Of a stretch of DNA of 64,000 nt, positions 25,788 to 35,372 are shown one piece after another (the first letter of the stretch is position 1; every line of letters starts with the position of its first letter). The notes under the pieces are model-generated. The model made no database searches, was not told where the DNA came from, and saw only the letters and a list, made by a program, of their open reading frames with translations. The DNA is taken from contig MFRM01000013.1 in the NCBI GenBank assembly GCA_001784555.1, positions 1 to 64,000 of the forward strand, written 5' to 3'. Origin of the DNA: Candidatus Melainabacteria bacterium RIFCSPHIGHO2_02_FULL_34_12 (GTDB lineage: Bacteria > Cyanobacteriota > Vampirovibrionia > 2-02-FULL-35-15). A program made the position numbers and the translations under genes.

Positions 25788-26743
25788 CACATCCCAGCTA
25801 CGTTTCTGTTTTCTGCATCTTCTGAAACGTAATCAGGGCTGCCGTCAAAGCCAGACTTATCCTTTGCAGAATCAAATCCATCTAGTCCGCTGCTATCTTT
25901 TCCGGCATTAGCATTGGCAAGATCTTCATCTGTGCCTGCTCCTGCCAAGCGGCTTTGTTCTAATTTTGAAAGTTCTTCAAGTAGTGCTTTTTGCTCTTCA
26001 GGTGTAAGATCCTTACCAATTCTGCCACCAATAATTACGTATATGGATGAAGCTGGTGTTACGTTGCTGATTTCTCTATCAGCTCCGCTAATACCTTCTA
26101 TACCTACTCTTGCGCCTCTTACAGAACCTTCAACAGCACCGCCAGTTAATCCGGCAAAAAGTCCAGTTACTGCTCCTGTGGCAACTGCTGTTGCTGATGA
26201 GGCCCAGGCAGCAGCTTTTCCTGAAGCATCTCCGCCAAGTGCTTTACTTGCAGAGTCAGCTGTTTTAACTCCTATTTTTGTACCTTCATATAATCCTTTA
26301 CCTGCTCCTGCAATACTTCCTGCAGCAGCGCCAAAGGGAGCTGCAATTACTCCTATTGCTCTGCTTTTTGCATCAAAATGTTCTCTGGGCAATTGCGAAA
26401 AATCACCTACCAAATATGTAGCATGAGGAATGCTTACAGTGGGTCTAATGTCGCTCTTTGATTTTTCTACATCTCTTTCATGTACTGTGTTTTTATCAAA
26501 GAGAAAATTCTCTTCAAGAACTATGCCTTTTGTTCCTAATTTAAAAAACACGGTAGGTTGTGAATTAAACTTAGAGTTGTTTAATTTGTATGAGACATAA
26601 TCTCCCTGTGTAACAGGTTGCTGGCCCTCAGCATTAAATCTCTCTAAAACAACATCTATTGCCTCGCCTGGCCTTGCATGAACTGGCAAACAAATAAATC
26701 CAAAAAGTAAAAGAACTGCTAATAATAAATTAAAGACTCTCAT
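25784..26743 (-). CDS. Secreted glycine-zipper protein
   Basis: 319 residues. Signal peptide at 1-23 (ending PVHA). A beta-rich region up to about 120 contains a FKLGTKGIVLEENF segment. A long Gly/Ala-rich region at about 130-225 has repeated small-residue GxxxG spacing (AAGSIAGAGKGLYEG, GAVTGLFAGLTGGAVEGS), typical of glycine zippers that pack in membranes. The tail is Asp/Ser-rich. The gene ends inside a palindromic repeat that supplies its TAG, so the C-terminus may be non-native. Function unknown; probably cell-envelope. Confidence 0.8.
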   Translation of the reverse strand: MRVFNLLLAVLLLFGFICLPVHARPGEAIDVVLERFNAEGQQPVTQGDYVSYKLNNSKFNSQPTVFFKLGTKGIVLEENFLFDKNTVHERDVEKSKSDIRPTVSIPHATYLVGDFSQLPREHFDAKSRAIGVIAAPFGAAAGSIAGAGKGLYEGTKIGVKTADSASKALGGDASGKAAAWASSATAVATGAVTGLFAGLTGGAVEGSVRGARVGIEGISGADREISNVTPASSIYVIIGGRIGKDLTPEEQKALLEELSKLEQSRLAGAGTDEDLANANAGKDSSGLDGFDSAKDKSGFDGSPDYVSEDAENRNVAGMW

Positions 26744-26947
26744 TTTTTTCTCTCTTTCAAAAATAATTAATTATTTTTTATTTCTCTAGATGACATGACG
26801 TCATTTAATGATGCTGGTTTCTAAGATAATATCCAAAGAAATTATATTAGAGTTTTAAAAGAAAAAATATAAATACAGTTGATAGTTAGGTGTTAACCTA
26901 ATTAAGAAAACCTAAATATTGGACATTAAGAATAAAAAACCGAGTTA

Positions 26948-27436
26948 TTAAGCACCTAATAGTTCAACATCAAAGATTAAGGTTGCATTTGGTGGTATTA
27001 CTCCGCCTGCACCTTGGTTGCCATAACCTAGTGTTGAAGGAATAATTAATTTTCTTTTTCCTCCTACCTTCATGGTGCTAACTCCCTCATCCCAGCCTTT
27101 AATTACCTGACCAATGCCAATTACAAATTCAAAAGGCTGTCCTCTGTCAACTGAGCTGTCAAATTTTGTTCCGTTTTCCAGCCAACCTGTATAATGAACC
27201 TTTACTTTTTGTCCTGATTTTGGTGATGCTCCATTGCCAACAACTTCATCAATATACTTTAATCCTGATTCAGTGATTGTTATATCTTTATTTTCTGAAT
27301 TAATCATCATGTTCTCCGTTTCATTGTTACCGGTGTTTTGCTCACTTATAGGATTTGATTCTTTACTGCAGGATGAAGTACAAATAATTAAAACAAATAA
27401 AACAACTAATTTAGAAATTTGTGATCGTGTAAACAT
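26948..27436 (-). CDS. FKBP-type peptidyl-prolyl isomerase lipoprotein
   Basis: 162 residues from ATG 27436, chosen for the strong GGAGGGG 4 bases upstream (an upstream ATG at 27460 lacks one). Lipobox with Cys near 23-24 (CTSSC). The FKBP fold is complete: [64 protein letters not shown]. It catalyses proline isomerisation in exported proteins, anchored to a membrane. It follows the DsbA-like and TauE-like genes, so an envelope protein-folding group is plausible. Confidence 0.95.
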   Translation of the reverse strand: MFTRSQISKLVVLFVLIICTSSCSKESNPISEQNTGNNETENMMINSENKDITITESGLKYIDEVVGNGASPKSGQKVKVHYTGWLENGTKFDSSVDRGQPFEFVIGIGQVIKGWDEGVSTMKVGGKRKLIIPSTLGYGNQGAGGVIPPNATLIFDVELLGA

Positions 27437-27484
27437 TTTTCCCCTCCGTAGTTTAACCAACTCTCTTATATATGAGTGTAATGA

Positions 27485-27859
27485 TTATATCAAAGGGGAT
27501 TTAAAAAACAACATTTTACATGCAATGACGAGTAAAGCAAATCCAAAAACTTTTTCCAAGAAAATACTGTTAAAAGTACATGCTATTTTTGCTCCAATAA
27601 ATCCGCCAATGAAAAACCCAATACAAATAAAAGCCGCAGTCTGTAAATCTACATGCCCGCTTTTATAATATGTCCATGCTGCAAGGATTCCAACTGGTGG
27701 AACCATTAAAGCAAGCGTAGTGCCCTGAGCTTGGTGCTGGGAAAAGCCAAAAAGTAAAACAAGGGCAGGAATAATAATAATCCCGCCGCCAATTCCAATT
27801 AATCCGCTAAGGACTCCTGCTATAAGTCCTAATAATATATAAAGCAAGAGTTCATTCAT
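27485..27859 (-). CDS. TauE/SafE-type (DUF81) permease, half-size
   Basis: 124 residues with four hydrophobic helices. The first carries the TauE signature GLIAGVLSGLIGIGGGIIIIPAL. This is about half the usual 240-270 residue, two-repeat protein; the second repeat is absent. Either a half-size version that dimerises or a truncated gene. The ends look clean, and the stop is followed closely by the FKBP gene. Family members export sulfite, sulfonates or other organic anions. Confidence 0.85.
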   Translation of the reverse strand: MNELLLYILLGLIAGVLSGLIGIGGGIIIIPALVLLFGFSQHQAQGTTLALMVPPVGILAAWTYYKSGHVDLQTAAFICIGFFIGGFIGAKIACTFNSIFLEKVFGFALLVIACKMLFFKSPLI

Positions 27860-27903
27860 TTTTTAAATCCTTACTGAGCTCATACTCAGGAGGGCACTTT
27901 GAG

Positions 27904-28626
27904 TTACTTCTTAGCAGTTGCTTCTAATCTGGAAAGAACTTTTTCAAAATGATCAACTGGATATGCACCAAGTATTTTGACACCGTTTAAAACAAATCCA
28001 GGCGTGCCGCTAATGCCAATCTTTTGACCTTCTTTCATGTCCTCATCAATTTGTTTTTGAGCATTGTCACTAGCTCTGTCTTTATTAAACTTATCGAGAT
28101 TTAAGTCAAGATCTTTAGCTATCTGAACATATAGCTCATCGCCTAACTTACCTTGATTTTCAAACAATTTATCATGGTATTCATAGAATTTATCTTGCTT
28201 ACCTGCAGCCCAGGCAGCCTTTGAGGCTGGTGCTGCTTCAGGGTGAAAACTAAGCGGAAAATTCTTAAAAACATATTTAATTTTTTTATCATGATTTTTC
28301 ATAAACTCTTTTATAGTGTTATCGCCGCTTTTACAAAATGGACACTGAAAATCAGAGAATCCTATTACAAGGTACTCTGCGTTTTTAGGACCTTTGACAG
28401 GAGATTTACCTATATCAACTTCAACCTTGTCAGCTAAAAGCTTTTCAAATTCTTCTTCTTGTTTTTTCTCAGCAAGATCTTTTTCATATTTTTCAAGTGC
28501 TTCTTTTATTGCTTGTGGATTTTTCTTTATAACATCTAAAACCAGACTTTCAAGTGATGGTTCCTCTGCAAGTGCGCAGGGAATAAATAAAATCACTGTA
28601 AGGACTAACGCTAACAATTTTTTCAT
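27904..28626 (-). CDS. DsbA-family thiol-disulfide protein
   Basis: 240 residues with a signal peptide at 1-20. A polar helical segment (about 25-75) precedes the thioredoxin fold, whose FSDFQCPFC motif near 95 is the redox-active CxxC. The helical insert and GISGTPGFVLNG (cis-Pro loop) follow. It belongs to the Thioredoxin_4/BdbD-like group, which oxidises or isomerises thiols in exported proteins. Relevant here because the window encodes several extremely Cys-rich exported proteins. The start has AAGGAG 7 bases upstream. Confidence 0.92.
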   Translation of the reverse strand: MKKLLALVLTVILFIPCALAEEPSLESLVLDVIKKNPQAIKEALEKYEKDLAEKKQEEEFEKLLADKVEVDIGKSPVKGPKNAEYLVIGFSDFQCPFCKSGDNTIKEFMKNHDKKIKYVFKNFPLSFHPEAAPASKAAWAAGKQDKFYEYHDKLFENQGKLGDELYVQIAKDLDLNLDKFNKDRASDNAQKQIDEDMKEGQKIGISGTPGFVLNGVKILGAYPVDHFEKVLSRLEATAKK

Positions 28627-28772
28627 TTCTAACTCCTTTATTCTTCAGTACTGCATAAATATTCTACCCGTAAATTTTAATATTATTCAAATTATTTGCA
28701 AGATTTTACAAAGATAATAATATAAACCCTTACGCTAAGGATATGTGGCTTTTAATTGCATAAGTCTTAAGT

Positions 28773-30233
28773 TTAAGAAAACCTCTTACTCCATATAAAA
28801 TAAACTGGTATTCCTATTAAAACTATTACCAGACCAGGCCATGTATATAACGGCTTAAAGAAAAGGAGATCCAGAGAAATTGCACTTGCTAATAAGAGAT
28901 ATAAGCCAGGAACATATGGATAACCAAAAGCTTTATAAGGTCTGTCTGCATAAGGTTTTGTTTTTCTTAAAACAAATAAACCCAAAACAGTAAGAATATA
29001 AAACAATAACACTGCAAATATCACATAATCTAAAAGCTGGCTGTAAGTTCCTGATAAACACAAAACAGAAGACCAAATGCATTGTATAACAAGTGCATAA
29101 GCAGGCACATAATGCTTGTTTAATTCTCTGGCTTTATCAAAAAACAATCCATCCTTTGCCATTGCAAAATAAACTCTGGCAGTAGAGAGTATTATGCCGT
29201 TATTACATCCGAATGTAGAGATCATTATTAATAAGGCAACAATAATTGCACCTGAATTACCGAATATCATTTCAGCAGCTGCAGTTCCAACCCTGTCATC
29301 AAGAGCGAACTGAATACCGCGGGAAAAAGTATTACCTGCACCATATTCTCCAATTAAAGGCAGGACTAAAAGGTAGGATACATTAACCAGAAAATATAAT
29401 AAAATTACACCTCCAGTTCCAAGCGCAAGACTTAAAGGAATATTTTTTTTAGGGTTAATGGTTTCAGATGCTGTATAAGTAACAGTATCCCAGGCAATTG
29501 CCGAAAAAAGTGAACCAACCATAGCTGTACCCATAACTTGCAGGATTGATGCACCATGTACAGGAATCCTATGTACGGTTCCTGAAGTAATATTTATCGT
29601 TGACACATCCCAAAAATGCTGAAGATTAAGAACAATTGCCTCATGATTTCTTCCTATAAAAATCCCCAGCAAAATTAAAACTAAAAGAGCAATTATTTTT
29701 ATTGAAGTAAAAATATTTTGAATCCATTTACCTGATTCTAGCCCTTTAGTATTTATTACTGTAAGCAGGACAATTGATATTATGGCAAGGAGGTTTTCAG
29801 TATTAATTCCAACAGTATATGTATTAAATAAATTGATTTTATAAATCCATCTGGATGATGATATAAAAGGGAAAAGTACACCTGTAAATTTGCTAAATGC
29901 AATTGCTACTGCAGCAATAGTCCCGCTTTGAATTACAGTAAATAATGTCCAGCCGTACAAAAATGCAGGAAGCTTTCCATAAGCTTCACGAAGATATACA
30001 TACATACCGCCTGCATGCGGCATCATTGCTGCAAGTTCGCCATAGCTCAGTGCAGCTGCAATTGTAATGAAACCAGTTAATATCCATGCAATTAAAAGCC
30101 ATCCCGGGGAACCAAGTGCCCGTGCCATGTCGGCTGAAACTATAAAAATACCTGATCCAATCATGGATCCCATAACAATGGCAGTCGAATCAAAAAGACC
30201 AAGTCCACGTTTTAATTCACCGGAATCAGACAT
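28773..30233 (-). CDS. APC-family amino acid permease
   Basis: 486 residues with about 12 hydrophobic helices. The first carries the substrate-carboxylate loop GSMIGSGIFIV. ALSYGELAAMMPHAGGMYVYLREAYG is typical of LAT-type/APC transporters. The C-terminal half includes ARVYFAMAKDGLFF. It most likely exchanges or imports amino acids with protons; the substrate is unknown. It stands alone, with the next minus-strand gene separated by a palindromic element. Confidence 0.92.
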   Translation of the reverse strand: MSDSGELKRGLGLFDSTAIVMGSMIGSGIFIVSADMARALGSPGWLLIAWILTGFITIAAALSYGELAAMMPHAGGMYVYLREAYGKLPAFLYGWTLFTVIQSGTIAAVAIAFSKFTGVLFPFISSSRWIYKINLFNTYTVGINTENLLAIISIVLLTVINTKGLESGKWIQNIFTSIKIIALLVLILLGIFIGRNHEAIVLNLQHFWDVSTINITSGTVHRIPVHGASILQVMGTAMVGSLFSAIAWDTVTYTASETINPKKNIPLSLALGTGGVILLYFLVNVSYLLVLPLIGEYGAGNTFSRGIQFALDDRVGTAAAEMIFGNSGAIIVALLIMISTFGCNNGIILSTARVYFAMAKDGLFFDKARELNKHYVPAYALVIQCIWSSVLCLSGTYSQLLDYVIFAVLLFYILTVLGLFVLRKTKPYADRPYKAFGYPYVPGLYLLLASAISLDLLFFKPLYTWPGLVIVLIGIPVYFIWSKRFS

Positions 30234-30289
30234 GCTTAGAATATAGTAGCAAAGATATGCCCATAAACATAATTTACTAAATTATTGCG

Positions 30290-30442
30290 CCCGAGCGAAA
30301 AACTCGGGAGCTTGCTCCCGGAGATGTGAGCGAGTAGCAACAAAACGCTTCCTTACTAACGCCTTCCGATGCCCATGGCTCAAATCGGCGAAAAACTCTG
30401 TGAGCTTGCTCCAGAGATAGTCGATTTGAAGGGAAGCGTTTT
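30290..30442. mobile_element. Nested palindromic (MITE-like) region
   Basis: The left part holds CCCGAG...CTCGGG and GGGAGCTTGCTCCC stems (30290-30319). The right part is bounded by AAAACGCTTCC (30342-30352) and GGAAGCGTTTT (30432-30442) and contains an inner pair TCAAATCG / CGATTTGA plus a GAGCTTGCTC motif repeated from the left part. No gene is encoded. The right end overlaps the stop codon of the neighbouring minus-strand gene. Confidence 0.6.
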
Positions 30443-30935
30443 ATAATTCTTCACCTTCGCAAATATCAGGCATATCATTATTATTTTCATCAATTAAGAA
30501 CACTGATTTTACATTTTCCAGCGACTCTTGCAACCTAGGAAGGTAATCATTAATTATATCTTCAGTTATACATTTAAATGTAAATTTCAAGTCCCGGTTT
30601 CTTAATATTATTTCAGAATTTTTGGATTTACATTTTTTCATTTCTAATTTTGTGAGTTGTCTTTTCAGTCTTATTATATTTTCAGAGGTTTTTTTTTCGC
30701 ACTTAGCTGGAAATCCAAATGTAACTACCAGATTAATTCTCTTTATCAAAAAATTAATTCTCTTTGTTATGGGTCTTGCTCTGGGAGAGGCTTTCTCAAG
30801 TTCGGATCTGGCATTATCTAGCTCCAATAAATTCTCCTGTAATTGCGGAAGTAAAGGTGATATACTCTCAGCAGCAAAAGCCTGAGAAAAATCTGACAGC
30901 AGCACAACCAGACATACTATAAAAAAGCGTCTCAT
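30441..30935 (-). CDS. Secreted hypothetical protein, helical
   Basis: 164 residues. Signal peptide at 1-22 (ending AFAAES). The mature part is mostly helical and charged, with two Cys around KCEKK and KCKSK and one near the end in DICEGEEL. No domain recognised. It lies 27 bases downstream of the RND pump gene on the same strand and may be the last gene of that operon, but its stop falls inside a palindromic element. Function unknown. Confidence 0.65.
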   Translation of the reverse strand: MRRFFIVCLVVLLSDFSQAFAAESISPLLPQLQENLLELDNARSELEKASPRARPITKRINFLIKRINLVVTFGFPAKCEKKTSENIIRLKRQLTKLEMKKCKSKNSEIILRNRDLKFTFKCITEDIINDYLPRLQESLENVKSVFLIDENNNDMPDICEGEEL

Positions 30936-30962
30936 AATTTCAACTTTAACACAATGACAAAA

Positions 30963-33900
30963 CTATCTTTCTGAATTAACAGCAAACTTTTTATAAACCA
31001 CAGGTATAACTAAAAGTGTAAGAGCAGTTGCACTAAACATGCCTCCAAGAATTACTATTGCAAGAGGGTGTTCTATTTCTCTACCTGCACCAGGAAAAAG
31101 TGCAAGTGGAAGCATTGCAAATGCAGCAGTTAAAGCAGTCATCATTATCGGTGCAAGTCTATCCATTGCTCCTTTTTTAATAACTTCATCAATTGGCATT
31201 TTTGGATTTTCTTTTTGAATATCAAAGAACCTGTTTACAAGTAGTATTGAGTTTCTGGTGGATAAACCAAACAAAGTTATAAACCCAACTACGCTTGCAA
31301 TACTTAAAACGCCCCCAAACATTGAAATTGCCAACACTCCACCAATAAGTGCTAGTGGCAGATTAATCATAATTATTGTTGCAACTTTAAATGATTTAAA
31401 AGCAAGTGAAAGTAACATATATATTGCAGCTAAGACAAGAATACTAAGTAAAAATAGTTTTTTATTTGCTTCTTGCTGTTGTTTGTAATCTCCTTCAAAC
31501 TCAAGAGTGTAACCTTCTGGAAGTTTAAGTTTTTCACTAATTAGCTTCTGAGCCTTTTCAACAGATTTTGAGATATCTTGTTTTTTTGCATTTGCCTGGA
31601 CTACAATTCTTCTTGAAACTTTTTCCCTGTTTATAATATTGGGTCCAACTGACTCTACTACATCAGCTAATTGCCCAAGTGGTATTTTTACACCCATTGG
31701 AGTGTCAATCAACGTATTTTTTATTACAGAAAGATTTTTTCTATATGGTTTATCAAACCATATTAATAAGTCAAAAGATTTTTGTCCTTCAATTACTCTT
31801 TGTGAGGTTGTAATACCATTAAAACCAGTTTGGATTACTTCAAGTAAATCCCCTGTTCTAAGTCCATATCTTGCTGCAACATTTTTTCTAATTTTTATAT
31901 GTATTTGAGGGATGTTTGTAATCGGTTCTATTTGTACTTCTTCTAAGGTGTCTATTTTAGATAAAATGCCTGCAATCTTAGCAGCATATCTTTGAAGTGT
32001 ATCTAAATCATTTCCATAAAGTTTTAAAACTATTGGTGCTCTTTGACCAGTTACAACTTGTTCTATTGTTTCAGTAATAAATGACCTGATTAATGTAACT
32101 AGTCCTGGGATTTGTTCAAAATCTTCCCTTATATCTTCAACCAATCTCTCTGTTTCATTTTGAGAAATACCAGGTTTCAAAGTAATATCAAAATGGCTTG
32201 TATTTGCTGAAATTGGTTCATCATCTGATTCAGACCTACCAGCCCTATTTCCAACAGTTACTATTTCCGGATATTTATGTAATTTCTTCTCCATTCTAAG
32301 AGCAATTTTTTGTGTAGCTTTTAGACTAGTACCTGGTGGAGCAATAGCCATAACAATCAGGTTTTCTTCCCCAAGCTCAGGCAGAAATGACCTTCCCATT
32401 GTGAAAAATATAACAAGTGCAATCAGCGAAAGAATTATAGTGCTTGTAAAAACCTGTTTAGGTTTATTTAAAACCTGGTCAAGTAGTTTTGAATATTTTT
32501 CTTTTAAAAAAGTAATTATTTTAGGTTCATGATCAACAAGATTTTCGTTTTTTGATAGCATATAAAAACACATTGCAGGAGTTAAAGTTAATGCAATTCC
32601 AAGCGAAGCAAAAAGAGAAATAATATAAGACCAGGCAAGTGGTTTAAATATCTGACCTGCAATGCCTGTAAGAGATAAAACAGGAAGAAAGACTACAGTA
32701 ATAATATAAGTCCCATACACAACTGAGTTTCTTACTTCACACGAAGCGTTAAATATAACTTCAAATACTGGCTTTGGGTTTGAACTCAATTTATTTTGTC
32801 TAAGCCTTTTATAGATGTTTTCCACATCAATAATTGCATCATCTACTATTTCTCCAACTGCAACTGCTAAGCCCCCAAGTGTCATTGAGTTTATTGTTTG
32901 ACCACATGCTTTTAAAACTAATATTGCAACTATAAGTGAAAGTGGAATGGCAGTTAAGCTAATAAAACTTGTTCTCCAGTTACCTAAGAATAAAAGTAAA
33001 ATAATAATTACTAAAATTGAGCCTTCAAAAATTGCAGAGACTATATTTTTAATTGAGGTATCTATAAAATCAGACTGACTGTATGTTTGTGTAATTTTTA
33101 CATCTTCTGGTAATGCCTTTTTTATAATTCCAAGGGCTTCCTGAATGCCTTTATTTACTTCAAGTGTGTTTACCCCAGGCTGTCTACTTACAGCTACAAT
33201 AACAGCTTCTTTTCCATCTACACTGCCGTAACTTCTTTTAAAAGCTGCTCCAATTTTTACATTTGCAATATCCTTCAAGTAAATTGGTATACCTTCTTTT
33301 TGAGCTATTACAGAGCTAGCAAGTTCTTCTATGGATTGAACCTTACCAATCCCTCTTATTAGGTATTCTCTATCATCTTCAAGCAAATACCCACCGCCAA
33401 CTATTACATTTGCTTTTTGGGCAGCTTCTATTACCTGATTTAATCCAATGTTGTATTGCCTTAGTTTATTTGGATTTACCAGGACTTGGTATTGCTTTAA
33501 GTCTCCACCATAAACCAAAACTTTAGCTACACCTGATACTGACAAGAGTTTATTTCTAATTTCCCAGTCAGCATAGGTTCTTAAATCTATAAGAGGTGTG
33601 ATTTTGCTTGTAAGAGCAAAGAAATAAATGCTTCCTATTGGTGAAGTTATAGGAGATAAGATAGGTGCATTAATACTTTTGGGGAAAAGTTGTGATGCCT
33701 GCTGTGTTTTTTCAGCAACTAGTTGTCTTGCTCTAAAAATATCAGTACCCCATTCAAATACAACAGTTACAAATGAAAGCCCTTCAAATGAGTTACTTCT
33801 TACAACTTGGATTTTAGGAAGCCCGTTTAATGCACTTTCAAGTGGAATTGTAACAAGTGCTTCTACTTCTTCTGCTGCAAGACCTGGTGCTTGTGTCTGA

Positions 33901-34046
33901 ATTACTACTTGTGGCGGTGCAAACTCAGGTAAAACATCTACTGGAGTATTTACTGCTGAATAAGTACCAGAAATAAATAAAATAATCCCAAGAACAATTA
34001 CTAAAAGCCTATTATTTAAAGACCACTTGATTATTTTACTTACCAT
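30963..34046 (-). CDS. Heavy-metal efflux RND transporter (CusA/CzcA family)
   Basis: 1027 residues, full length. The N-terminal helix and NTPVDVLPEFAPPQVVIQTQAPG are typical of HME-RND pumps; the TM4 motif reads AVGEIVDDAIIDVENI, with the acidic residues of the proton relay. Two large periplasmic loops and about 12 helices. It extrudes metal cations (copper/silver or zinc/cobalt/cadmium type) across both membranes with an adaptor and an outer-membrane channel, both encoded directly upstream. The csoR gene at the operon head favours copper, but the ion cannot be fixed from this sequence alone. Confidence 0.93.
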   Translation of the reverse strand: MVSKIIKWSLNNRLLVIVLGIILFISGTYSAVNTPVDVLPEFAPPQVVIQTQAPGLAAEEVEALVTIPLESALNGLPKIQVVRSNSFEGLSFVTVVFEWGTDIFRARQLVAEKTQQASQLFPKSINAPILSPITSPIGSIYFFALTSKITPLIDLRTYADWEIRNKLLSVSGVAKVLVYGGDLKQYQVLVNPNKLRQYNIGLNQVIEAAQKANVIVGGGYLLEDDREYLIRGIGKVQSIEELASSVIAQKEGIPIYLKDIANVKIGAAFKRSYGSVDGKEAVIVAVSRQPGVNTLEVNKGIQEALGIIKKALPEDVKITQTYSQSDFIDTSIKNIVSAIFEGSILVIIILLLFLGNWRTSFISLTAIPLSLIVAILVLKACGQTINSMTLGGLAVAVGEIVDDAIIDVENIYKRLRQNKLSSNPKPVFEVIFNASCEVRNSVVYGTYIITVVFLPVLSLTGIAGQIFKPLAWSYIISLFASLGIALTLTPAMCFYMLSKNENLVDHEPKIITFLKEKYSKLLDQVLNKPKQVFTSTIILSLIALVIFFTMGRSFLPELGEENLIVMAIAPPGTSLKATQKIALRMEKKLHKYPEIVTVGNRAGRSESDDEPISANTSHFDITLKPGISQNETERLVEDIREDFEQIPGLVTLIRSFITETIEQVVTGQRAPIVLKLYGNDLDTLQRYAAKIAGILSKIDTLEEVQIEPITNIPQIHIKIRKNVAARYGLRTGDLLEVIQTGFNGITTSQRVIEGQKSFDLLIWFDKPYRKNLSVIKNTLIDTPMGVKIPLGQLADVVESVGPNIINREKVSRRIVVQANAKKQDISKSVEKAQKLISEKLKLPEGYTLEFEGDYKQQQEANKKLFLLSILVLAAIYMLLSLAFKSFKVATIIMINLPLALIGGVLAISMFGGVLSIASVVGFITLFGLSTRNSILLVNRFFDIQKENPKMPIDEVIKKGAMDRLAPIMMTALTAAFAMLPLALFPGAGREIEHPLAIVILGGMFSATALTLLVIPVVYKKFAVNSER

Positions 34047-34049
34047 GAA

Positions 34050-35372
34050 TTAGCTTTTTGATTTCCTTTTTCCTAAAATAAATCCTAAGATTAAAGTTAC
34101 TAAAAGACCAATTGGGATTAACCAAATTGGGTAAATAGGTTCTCTTTTAACATGCTCATGGTTTTCACTTTCAGCCTCGTGACTATGTTCATCTTCGCTA
34201 TCAGAATGTTTATGACCAGCACTTGTTTTGTCATGTCCATGCTCGTCTTCGTCATGTCCACCTTCTCCAAACTGAAGCTGATAAGCCCCTTTTGTAACTA
34301 TAATCTCACCAGCCATAAGTCCTGAAATAACTTCTACTGTATCAGAATCATGTGCTTCAACTTCAATCTTTCGTGGAATAAATGAACCACCTTTTTTTAA
34401 ATAAACAATGTGTTTATGTTTTCCTTCAGTACCTTCCTTATCAATTTCAACAAGTGCAGTTCTTGGAATTACAATGGAGTTTTTCTTTTTTCCTGTAGAT
34501 ATATGGAGTTGAATAAATGCACCGGGACTTAAGATATTTTCTTTGTTATCAAGTAATGCTTTTACAGGCAGTGTTCTTGTTTCACTTTGTATTACTGACC
34601 CAATATATGAAATATTTCCAGTAAAAGTTTTATCTGGAATACCATCTACAAATACAATTGCTTTTTGATTTTGACTAACTTTAGTTCTGTCTCTTTCATA
34701 GATATCTGCACTAGCCCAGACTTTTGTCAGGTCGTAGCCGTGAAATAATCTTTGATTTTCATTTATAATTTGACCAACAGTTATATCTCTTTCGACAATT
34801 GTTCCAGCTTTAGGCGCTCTAATAGTAAAAGTACCTTCTTCTGCTTCTCCATTTTGACCAGTTAATATTTTCAAATTATTTTTTGCTGCCTTTGCTTTTG
34901 CTTCTGTACTTAGATAAAAAGCCTTTGCAGCATCTAAGTCTTTTTTTGCACTTATTCCTTTTCCAAACAACTTTTCCTCTCTATCAAAATTATTTTTTGC
35001 AAGTTCTAACTCTGCTTCTGACTGGTCAAGTTCAGATTGAAGTTTCGCTATATCTGTGCTTTGAATAACTGCAAGCGATTGACCAGCATTAACCATAGTT
35101 CCTAAGTCAACAAGCACAGAGATTACTTTACCTTGAACAGGTGAGTTTACATCAAAATGGCTGCTTGGTAATTCTTCGATTTGACCAGTCGTTCTTACTG
35201 CATCATCAACTGTTTCTTCTTTTACTTCTTTTGTTTCAATTCCAGTACCTTTAACATCTACCTTTTCCACTGGTATTTTTTCAAACTTTGCTTTAAATCC
35301 TATATCATCTCCATGTGCTAAAGAGGGTAAAAATGAAAGAGCAAAAAGAGCCAGCAAAAGATATTTCTTCAT
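34050..35372 (-). CDS. RND periplasmic adaptor with His-rich tail and C-terminal membrane helix
   Basis: 440 residues. Signal peptide at 1-21. Lipoyl/barrel-sandwich half-motifs flank a coiled-coil hairpin (about 110-165), then beta-barrel segments as in CusB/CzcB. The C-terminus is unusual: a His/Asp/Glu-rich stretch (about 374-410) is followed by a hydrophobic helix at about 417-435 and a KRKSKS stop-transfer tail. The His-rich part probably binds metal and the extra helix would anchor the adaptor in the inner membrane. It overlaps the channel gene by 4 bases. Confidence 0.9.
   Translation of the reverse strand: MKKYLLLALFALSFLPSLAHGDDIGFKAKFEKIPVEKVDVKGTGIETKEVKEETVDDAVRTTGQIEELPSSHFDVNSPVQGKVISVLVDLGTMVNAGQSLAVIQSTDIAKLQSELDQSEAELELAKNNFDREEKLFGKGISAKKDLDAAKAFYLSTEAKAKAAKNNLKILTGQNGEAEEGTFTIRAPKAGTIVERDITVGQIINENQRLFHGYDLTKVWASADIYERDRTKVSQNQKAIVFVDGIPDKTFTGNISYIGSVIQSETRTLPVKALLDNKENILSPGAFIQLHISTGKKKNSIVIPRTALVEIDKEGTEGKHKHIVYLKKGGSFIPRKIEVEAHDSDTVEVISGLMAGEIIVTKGAYQLQFGEGGHDEDEHGHDKTSAGHKHSDSEDEHSHEAESENHEHVKREPIYPIWLIPIGLLVTLILGFILGKRKSKS

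Noticed and set aside
26790-26806. ATGACGTCAT palindrome upstream of the Gly-zipper gene
   Set aside because: Ten bases with no second copy and no matching regulator; chance is a sufficient explanation.
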